From NCBI GenBank assembly GCA_017542695.1, contig JAFXWT010000047.1, positions 1 through 6,509 on the forward strand: DNA of 6,509 nucleotides, read 5' to 3'. Position 1 is the first letter of the stretch. Each line of letters begins with the position of its first letter. Positions 1-4,000 of the stretch are shown here, piece after piece. The notes below the pieces were generated by a model that saw only the letters and a program-made list of their open reading frames with translations, was not told where the DNA came from and made no database searches. This DNA comes from Clostridia bacterium (GTDB lineage: Bacteria > Bacillota_A > Clostridia > Oscillospirales > CAG-272). Both the position numbers and the translations under genes were made by a program.

Positions 1-1057
1 CTTTATTTATCAGCAAACTTGCAAAGGTATGACGAAGGTCGTGAAATCGAATATGTTTCATATTGTGTTTTTTTAGCAGATCAGAGAACCGCTGTGTCAC
101 ATGACTCGGTTTAATAAGATTGCCAAGTCCGTCAGTACATATATAGTCTATGTATTTTTGATTGTAGCATTCTTTGAACAGTTTTCGATTTATTTCTTGG
201 CGTTCTTTTATAATTTGAAGCATTTCTACAATTGGTAAAGGCATTATCAGCGTCCTTCTGCTCGTTTTGTTTTTCATTTCTTCTACCGGCTCTACGTGTG
301 TTTTTCCGTTTTCATCGTATTCAACGATTTTCGTATCAAGTAGCACAGAGCTTGTTTCAAAATCAATTCTTGACCACCTGACACCAAGTGCTTCGCTTCT
401 TCGTAGTCCCATTATCCCAGCAAACATTATTACAGGATATATTGGGTCGGTTTTTGTATATTCAATAAGATTGTGCATTTCTTCTTCGGAGAATGTGTCT
501 CCAACAAATCTATTGTTCTTTGGTCGATCGATTCTGTCAAATGGATTGACATCTATCAATTCATCTTTGAATGCTTGTTTGAATGCTCTGTGCAAAACAA
601 CATGATAATGAATAATCGTATTTGGTTTAACATCGAAGGTTGCGAGATAATTATAAAAGCTGGTGATATCTTTTGATCTGATACTGCCAACGGTAATTGT
701 TTTTCTTTCGGTGAAATATGCTTTGATTTTCCCTTCGACCATTTGACGATAACTGTTGTATGTATTTATTTGTAGTTCAGGTTTTGTTTTTTCCAAAAAT
801 TCGTGCATATAGTCATATATCGGGAGCTCACTCCCCGACTTTCTGCATTTACTTAGTTTTTTGTAGTATTCTTCCTCAAATACACTAACAACTTCGCGAT
901 ATGCCTTTTTTATTTTTGAAGGGTTGGCATCTTCCGCGAGGCCCAGCGATCTCCATACCGATTTTGATTTACCGTCTTCTTTGATTTGAATTACTGCGTA
1001 TAAATGTCCTTTCTTGGATTGTACGCTTGCATTTAGTGAATCTGTTTTTGCTGCCAT
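1..1057 (-). CDS. int: Tyrosine recombinase (integrase), 3' end cut by window edge
   Basis: This site-specific recombinase would integrate and excise the mobile element by strand exchange through a phosphotyrosine intermediate. The frame is open from ATG at 1057 to base 1, giving 352 visible residues. Residues about 15-65 (YAVIQIKEDGKSKSVWRSLG and a following helix) look like the arm-site-binding N-domain of Tn916-type integrases. A helical core-binding domain follows at about 85-180. The catalytic domain shows GLRRSEALG with the first catalytic Arg at 219, and FHDLRHTFAS with H339 and R342. The second His/Trp and the nucleophilic Tyr lie beyond the window. Family proteins are usually 380-400 residues, so only the last 30-50 are missing. 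AAGGAG lies 8-9 bases upstream of the ATG. The excisionase gene ends 88 bases upstream. The family call is secure; whether the enzyme is intact cannot be seen. Confidence 0.95.
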   Translation of the reverse strand, partial: MAAKTDSLNASVQSKKGHLYAVIQIKEDGKSKSVWRSLGLAEDANPSKIKKAYREVVSVFEEEYYKKLSKCRKSGSELPIYDYMHEFLEKTKPELQINTYNSYRQMVEGKIKAYFTERKTITVGSIRSKDITSFYNYLATFDVKPNTIIHYHVVLHRAFKQAFKDELIDVNPFDRIDRPKNNRFVGDTFSEEEMHNLIEYTKTDPIYPVIMFAGIMGLRRSEALGVRWSRIDFETSSVLLDTKIVEYDENGKTHVEPVEEMKNKTSRRTLIMPLPIVEMLQIIKERQEINRKLFKECYNQKYIDYICTDGLGNLIKPSHVTQRFSDLLKKHNMKHIRFHDLRHTFASLLINK

Positions 1058-1145
1058 TTTTACTCACTCCTTTTTTTATTTTGGCAACACAAACAATATC
1101 ACAAGAGTGTTCCAAAATCCAGACTTTTTCAACAGAATTATCAAT

Positions 1146-1361
1146 TTAGACACAATTATGAAAATGCGTTTTTTTCAAAAAAGCATACATATCAACTTTT
1201 GAAACTCTGATCTGACGTCCTACACGAATAGAAGGAATATCGCCGTTACTTATGAGCTTGTATGCCGTTTTCTTGCATATGCTTAAGATTTCCGCAACGT
1301 CAATGACGGTCATAGCAGACGGATAATTCTTAAGCTCTCTACACGTTTCATACTTAACCAT
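1146..1361 (-). CDS. xis: Excisionase-type MerR-like winged helix protein
   Basis: A 71-residue protein of the helix_turn_helix_17/excisionase family. Such proteins bind and bend DNA at attachment sites and tip the integrase toward excision. Residues 18-38 (TVIDVAEILSICKKTAYKLI) form the helix-turn-helix, and residues 42-54 (IPSIRVGRQIRVS) form the typical wing, with basic residues at the tip. A short helix (VDMYAFLKK) follows. The start at 1361 has GAGGG just upstream, and only 7 bases separate it from the stop of the resolvase-like gene, so the two are translationally coupled. The integrase follows after 88 bases, the usual xis-int order of Tn916-like elements. No separate promoter is obvious. 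A role as a plain transcriptional regulator is less likely in this position. Confidence 0.88.
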   Translation of the reverse strand: MVKYETCRELKNYPSAMTVIDVAEILSICKKTAYKLISNGDIPSIRVGRQIRVSKVDMYAFLKKTHFHNCV

Positions 1362-1368
1362 TTTACCC

Positions 1369-1755
1369 TCATTTCTTTACAAACCTTTTACCGATTTGTT
1401 TGCATACCCAGTCGTGTGAATATGTATATCCGTCAATGTCGTAAACCACGACTCCGAAACTGTTCATCCTATCTATAAAGCGAAATGCAACTTCAAGGTT
1501 TTCCGATATATGTCTTATGCTGAAAACAAACAGCGCATCTATTTTCTTTTCTTTGGCTGCGGTTATTAGATCTTGTATTCTTCTCATCGAATCAAGTCTG
1601 TTGATAGGTTCTGATATGTCTGAGTATCCAATCACAGAAAACCCCTCTTTTTTACTTTTCGACGCAAGTATTTTGTTTTGCTCTTCTATTTCTCCAAAGC
1701 GCCAGCCGGGGACATCCCTTGAAAGAACCCACGCTTTTTTCGTATTATTGTACAT
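1369..1755 (-). CDS. Resolvase-fold (serine recombinase N-domain) protein lacking catalytic residues
   Basis: A 128-residue protein matching the N-terminal catalytic fold of serine recombinases: strand (AWVLSRD), IEEQ helix, strand (FSVIGYSD), a helix, IDALFVFSIRHISEN, and GVVVYDIDG. It stops without the C-terminal helix-turn-helix of a true resolvase. In the family signature Y-x-R-x-S, the serine nucleophile position holds V15 here, while R13 is retained. The family D-R-x-S-R motif reads R81-H82-I83-S84-E85, so both active-site arginines are replaced. It is therefore unlikely to cut DNA; a structural, accessory or regulatory role in excision is inference. I chose ATG 1755 because GAGGTG lies 8 bases upstream; ATG 1761 is possible but too close. 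An in-frame ATA/ATG-type extension to 1824 would begin inside the structured leader and is unlikely. The excisionase gene starts 7 bases after the stop. Confidence 0.75.
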   Translation of the reverse strand: MYNNTKKAWVLSRDVPGWRFGEIEEQNKILASKSKKEGFSVIGYSDISEPINRLDSMRRIQDLITAAKEKKIDALFVFSIRHISENLEVAFRFIDRMNSFGVVVYDIDGYTYSHDWVCKQIGKRFVKK

Positions 1756-1815
1756 TTGCATTTCACCTCTTTTTCTTTTACGTTTAATTGCATTTTTCCC
1801 CTCAATTGTAAAGAA

Positions 1816-2062
1816 GTTTATCAAGCGACTGTCGGCTGTCAGTCATCATCGGAGTTTCACCACCGCGCTCTCGCCCGGACACCATCTTGGTTGCGACGGC
1901 TCGACGCTTTCGCGTCTTCAACGCTCGACCTGTGACTTGGTGTAAGTATCATTGTTCCTTCTGCCTGTCATCGCCGTCTGCCCGTTGCCATCGGACAGTC
2001 GAGATTTGTTATCAGTGGCTCGTCGACTTTCGCCGACAGCAGAAGTGCTGTACCTGATAAAC
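1816..2062 (-). ncRNA. Putative large structured non-coding RNA
   Basis: A 247-base non-coding stretch, clearly GC-richer than its neighbours. GTTTATCA at its 5' end (2062-2055) can pair with TGATAAAC at its 3' end (1823-1816). Inside, on the minus strand, are: a 6-bp hairpin with CTTC loop (2036-2051); an adjoining GAAA-capped hairpin (2024-2035); a 7-bp hairpin with one G-U pair (1978-1998); a helix 1879-1884/1938-1943 enclosing a perfect 5-bp GAAA-capped hairpin (1903-1916); and a GAGA-capped hairpin (1863-1878). A long-range 8-bp helix (1826-1833/1994-2001) competes with the 1978-1998 hairpin. GNRA loops and nested helices suggest RNA rather than DNA function. I do not recognise the class; motifs of riboswitches I know (cobalamin, lysine, TPP, T-box) do not appear in the right order. 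It may also be the 5' leader of the resolvase-like gene, or an element origin. Confidence 0.55.
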
Positions 2063-2063
2063 C

Positions 2064-2083
2064 AGTATTCAGTTTTCAAAGAT
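2064..2083 (-). promoter_or_regulatory. boxA-like antitermination sequence
   Basis: The minus strand reads GATCTTTGAAAACTGAATA directly after the stop codon of the HTH gene and just before the structured RNA. This closely resembles the boxA region of Bacillota rRNA operons (CTTTGAAAACT followed by an A-rich stretch), where NusB and S10 load to prevent termination. The function here is inference from the resemblance and position. Confidence 0.4.
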
Positions 2084-2416
2084 CTATCGCTTGTCGCAAT
2101 CCGGTCTTTTGAAGGTCTTTATTATCCCTTCCATTGTTTTAAGATCTTCTCCGACAAGAGAACAAGATAGTTTTTCAAGCAAAGCTGTTTGTTCGTCGGT
2201 ATAGTATTTCATGCCGAAGTGGTATCCTTCAACGATATATACTCCGCCGCAATTTCCTTGTTTTGTGTATATCGGGTAAGAACACGAAAGAATGAGTATG
2301 TCGTTCTTCATCGTGTTTCTTGACACTTGAAATTCATTGGCCAAATTATCAATTGTGTCAAATCGCCTGACGCACATTTTTTCAAGAATTGCCAAACGAC
2401 GTTCAACAACTTCCAT
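2084..2416 (-). CDS. Winged helix-turn-helix regulator (HTH_11/DeoR-like), short form
   Basis: A 110-residue DNA-binding protein. Residues about 5-43 form an HTH of the DeoR/HTH_11 type (ERRLAILEKMCVRRFDTIDN, then LANEFQVSRNTMKNDILIL), and residues 47-65 (YPIYTKQGNCGGVYIVEGY) form the beta wing. The remaining 45 residues are helical (YTDEQTALLEKLSCSLVGED). There is no WYL or sugar-isomerase-like effector domain, so it is a stand-alone reader or a shortened relative of YafY-type regulators. Similar small proteins are familiar from clostridial integrative elements. The start is fixed by AAGGAGGGG 5 bases before ATG 2416. An inverted repeat just upstream (2438-2462) suggests self-regulation. The structured non-coding region begins about 20 bases after the stop, so both are probably on one transcript. 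Confidence 0.8.
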   Translation of the reverse strand: MEVVERRLAILEKMCVRRFDTIDNLANEFQVSRNTMKNDILILSCSYPIYTKQGNCGGVYIVEGYHFGMKYYTDEQTALLEKLSCSLVGEDLKTMEGIIKTFKRPDCDKR

Positions 2417-2437
2417 GTTCTCCCCTCCTTCCGTTGC

Positions 2438-2462
2438 TTGATATCTGCATTGTACATATCAA
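2438..2462. promoter_or_regulatory. Inverted repeat, candidate operator of the HTH gene
   Basis: TTGATAT at 2438-2444 and ATATCAA at 2456-2462 form perfect 7-base half-sites 18 bases apart centre to centre, just upstream of the Shine-Dalgarno of the HTH gene. On the minus strand a TACAAT hexamer (2449-2454) lies between the half-sites and could be a -10 element, although no good -35 is seen. A repressor bound here would block the gene. A second small inverted repeat (GCCAG, 5-base loop, CTGGC; 2466-2480) lies next to it. Confidence 0.35.
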
Positions 2463-2513
2463 ACAGCCAGGATGACTGGCCATTTGAAAAATTTATTCAA
2501 AAGTTTTGAAAAC

Positions 2514-2562
2514 AAAAAAGCCGCCGATAAAGAGACTGTTATCCAGTCTCTTTATCGGCGGC
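2514..2562 (-). terminator. Rho-independent terminator of the zinc-ribbon transcript
   Basis: A perfect 19-bp inverted repeat (2520-2538 and 2544-2562) with a 5-base loop is followed on the minus strand by six T residues (2519-2514) and then GTTTT. This is a very strong intrinsic terminator for leftward transcription. It separates the zinc-ribbon gene from the HTH gene, so the latter needs its own promoter or antitermination. Confidence 0.92.
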
Positions 2563-2682
2563 CTCTCATGTATGTCTGGCTAAACCAACCGATGATTCTT
2601 GATATATGACCTGACTTTGGATTTACACTGACCCTGTTTCAGCCCGACCTCGCCGTCGTTATCCCATTCATTTTTTTAATGC

Positions 2683-2886
2683 TTATATCGCTATTTGCCC
2701 TGTCGGAGCATATACGTCTATCGAATGATGACGCCTTGTTCGTTTTTTTGAAACGATTTTTGAAAAGCAATATACGCAGCTTATTTTTGTCATTCCCTCG
2801 TTGTCTTGAAAACCCGCAAGCAATTTGCCGCAGTTCGGGCAATGCAGATGAACTTCCGTCCACTCATTTTGAAAAGAGTCTTTCAT
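2683..2886 (-). CDS. Small zinc-ribbon protein (Com-like)
   Basis: A 67-residue protein with one zinc-ribbon: C16-P-N-C19-G-K-L-L, then C37-V-Y-C40. The CPNCGKLL knuckle and the spacing resemble the Com-type small zinc fingers of phages and mobile elements; the Mu Com protein activates translation by melting mRNA structure. The tail is basic (KKRTRRHH, residues 47-54), which fits nucleic-acid binding. The start at ATG 2886 has AAGGGA about 8 bases upstream. The gene sits alone between a strong promoter region (2934-3106), a leader of about 180 bases, and a strong terminator. Its target is unknown; the Com comparison rests on the cysteine pattern only. A 74-codon frame overlapping it at 2639-2863 is a shadow. 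Confidence 0.65.
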   Translation of the reverse strand: MKDSFQNEWTEVHLHCPNCGKLLAGFQDNEGMTKISCVYCFSKIVSKKRTRRHHSIDVYAPTGQIAI

Positions 2887-2933
2887 TTTTTGATCCCTTC
2901 TTCCCTGATATTAACGCAAGAGAAACGATATAC

Positions 2934-2963
2934 ATATAACTTGGTCGGGAATTCCATAGTCAA
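2934..2963 (-). promoter_or_regulatory. Possible second promoter before the zinc-ribbon gene
   Basis: On the minus strand TTGACT (2963-2958) is followed after 18 bases by TTATAT (2939-2934), about 50 bases before the zinc-ribbon start codon. The hexamers are reasonable but not ideal. If used, it would give a short leader that omits the palindromes upstream. Confidence 0.3.
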
Positions 2964-2986
2964 CGTATATTCTCGTTTATATCATA

Positions 2987-3041
2987 GGTTCGTTTGAATA
3001 AACATCGGAAACGGGGGATCCGAACATTCAAACTGTTTGAA
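2987..3041. repeat. Cluster of TTCAAAC/GTTTGAA palindromic motifs
   Basis: TTCAAACTGTTTGAA at 3027-3041 is a perfect palindrome with 7-base arms around one central base. CGAAC lies just before it (3021-3025), and GGTTCGTTTGAA at 2987-2998 carries a related half-site. These share the GTTTG/GTTCG core with the box inside the promoter at 3089-3102, so one dimeric repressor may bind repeatedly in this leader. A hairpin in the transcript is the alternative. Confidence 0.4.
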
Positions 3042-3077
3042 CTTCACAAAACGCGATAAGATCGTTTGTTCGCACAT

Positions 3078-3106
3078 ATTATATCAAACGAACATTTGTT
3101 TGTCAA
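3078..3106 (-). promoter_or_regulatory. Consensus sigma-A promoter with LexA-like box in the spacer
   Basis: The minus strand has TTGACA (3106-3101), exactly 17 bases, then TATAAT (3083-3078): a perfect match to the vegetative promoter, pointing toward the zinc-ribbon gene. The plus-strand sequence CGAACATTTGTTTG (3089-3102) lies in the spacer and overlaps the -35. It fits the CGAAC-N4-GTTYG form of the Gram-positive SOS (DinR/LexA) box. A further CGAACAAACG element lies just downstream of the -10 on the minus strand. Tight repression of an otherwise strong promoter is the natural reading; the identity of the repressor is inference. Confidence 0.8.
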
Positions 3107-3126
3107 GAGGGATTTTTATTTTTTAT

Positions 3127-3161
3127 AAAAAATCCCGCCGAAAGCAATTTGCTTTCTGCGG
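3127..3161 (-). terminator. Rho-independent terminator of the RHS/immunity module
   Basis: An 11-bp stem with one mismatch (3135-3145 and 3151-3161, loop of five) is followed on the minus strand by GA and six T residues (3132-3127). It ends leftward transcription from the RHS, immunity and remnant region, and shields the mobile-element promoter that begins about 20 bases further on. The tract also contains GGGATTTTT/AAAAATCCC (3109-3117/3128-3136), a separate 9-bp inverted repeat sharing the T-run. Confidence 0.8.
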
Positions 3162-3173
3162 AATTTATGTGTT

Positions 3174-3401
3174 TTACATATTTTTGATTATTGTGTTCAA
3201 CATATGGCTGTTGCCCCTATCGTCATAGGTGTAAGTTAATGTGCTGTTGTTGTTCGTACCTGTTATCGCTTCACTCGTAAGCCGACCGAGATCATCATAA
3301 AGGTACGTCGTTACTTTGCCCGTGTTCTCGGTGTCGGTAGCTACATTACCATTAGGATAATACGTATACGCCGACGATGATGTGAGTGTTGTGCTGGCCA
3401 A
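3174..3401 (-). pseudogene. Orphan RHS core fragment (displaced 3' remnant)
   Basis: A 75-codon frame whose residues from TTLTSSSAYTYYPNGN to YTYDDRGN are identical over 61 residues to an internal YD-repeat stretch of the full RHS gene (codons at 3210-3392 match 5409-5591). Homology starts abruptly near 3393 and ends at 3210, after which a short unrelated tail (SHMLNTIIKNM) reaches TAA at 3174. The upstream frame is closed by a TAG, and only a TTG could serve as start, so it is not an independent gene. Orphan RHS ends downstream of an immunity gene are known to serve as recombination partners for tip exchange in enterobacterial Rhs loci. Here the toxin part is lost, and the retained core segment is not the usual junction next to the tip. 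Confidence 0.75.
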
Positions 3402-3445
3402 GCAAAACTATCTTTCTCTATAAATGCAAATTGCTTTTAAAGAAA

Positions 3446-4000
3446 CTACTCAATATTGGTTTTTATATGTTTCTCCGCATTGATTATTGCGGTTATCTCT
3501 TGTGATTGCCATGCAGAAACAACATTTATGATATTATCATATGATGGTTTTGAATAAAAAATCTTTGCCTCATTTGAATTCGCAAATCTGGGAAAAAAAG
3601 TTGGCATATTGCTTGGCACGCCCATTGACGCCCAAAACTCTTGAAGACTTAGTATTCCTTCAAAAGGATCAGCAATTCTTTTATCAATAACTTTCTTTAA
3701 TAAAAAAACTTGCCATTTTCGAAATTGAATATCATTTTTTGAATCATCATTGTCAGCTAATTCTTGTATAAGTTCGTTTGACTGCATATTGTTTCCTTTT
3801 ACGCAAATTAATGACACAATATTATCCGTCTCATCATTGACTCTTGTTAACAAACTATCAACAAAATCAAAAATATCTTCCTTTGAAATTTGTGGAGTTA
3901 ATACATCATATCCCTTCAAACCAATGTTTAAAAATTTCCATGTGATTTTAAATCCCATATTTTTTACTATCCATATTTTATTATTTAATAGGTATTCCAT
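3446..4000 (-). CDS. Probable immunity protein for the RHS toxin tip
   Basis: An AT-rich gene of 184 codons directly after the RHS stop, the position of a cognate immunity protein that neutralises the tip in the producing cell. It has no signal peptide or membrane segment and looks soluble and mainly helical. Visible landmarks are FKITWKFLNIGLKG, a helix DIFDFVDSLL, ELIQELAD, KWQVFLLKKVIDKR, and FEGILSLQEFWASMGVP. The W...GL, acidic helix and W..LL pattern resembles DUF2247-type proteins, but this is a weak recollection. ATG 4000 has AAGGGG 11 bases upstream and overlaps the toxin gene by 20 bases. ATG 3958 (170 codons, starting MGFKITW) would avoid the overlap but has a poorer site. The GTG at 4012 abuts the Shine-Dalgarno. 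The role is inferred from position and length. Confidence 0.7.
   Translation of the reverse strand: MEYLLNNKIWIVKNMGFKITWKFLNIGLKGYDVLTPQISKEDIFDFVDSLLTRVNDETDNIVSLICVKGNNMQSNELIQELADNDDSKNDIQFRKWQVFLLKKVIDKRIADPFEGILSLQEFWASMGVPSNMPTFFPRFANSNEAKIFYSKPSYDNIINVVSAWQSQEITAIINAEKHIKTNIE

Larger units (their letters stand above)
1..3110 (-). mobile_element. Recombination end of an integrative element (partial)
   Basis: Integrase, excisionase, resolvase-like protein, structured RNA, HTH regulator and zinc-ribbon gene form one co-directional block with element-type functions. The integrase end, and hence the nearest attachment site, lies beyond base 1. No relaxase, coupling protein or replication gene is visible, so it could be an integrative conjugative element, a mobilisable element or a satellite. 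The right limit is uncertain: 3110 is placed between the RHS terminator and the element promoter, but the RHS module could equally be cargo. Confidence 0.55.

Noticed and set aside
267..605. Plus-strand open frames of 112 and 67 codons across 267-676
   Set aside because: They lie antisense to the integrase frame, which shows clear catalytic motifs; no ribosome binding site or recognisable protein features.
1689..1797. Short frame starting MQLNVKEKE behind a GAGGGG site, overlapping the resolvase-like start
   Set aside because: About 36 codons, mostly inside the resolvase-like gene in another frame, Lys-rich by AT bias. A leader peptide cannot be excluded, but nothing supports it.
1517..1945. 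Plus-strand frame of 142 codons and the following 72-codon frame to 2170
   Set aside because: Antisense to the resolvase-like gene, the structured RNA and the HTH gene. The Ser/Leu-rich translation is typical of antisense shadows.
1980..2022. GCCACTG reminiscent of a cobalamin riboswitch, with GGTGAAACTCC further on
   Set aside because: In cobalamin riboswitches the GGTGAAA element precedes GCCACTG and other conserved blocks follow. Here the order is reversed and the B12-box is absent.
3402..3445. Possible terminator between the immunity gene and the RHS remnant
   Set aside because: Only a 5-bp AGCAA/TTGCT pairing with a loop of more than 25 bases and no T-run; transcription probably continues to the terminator at 3127-3161.
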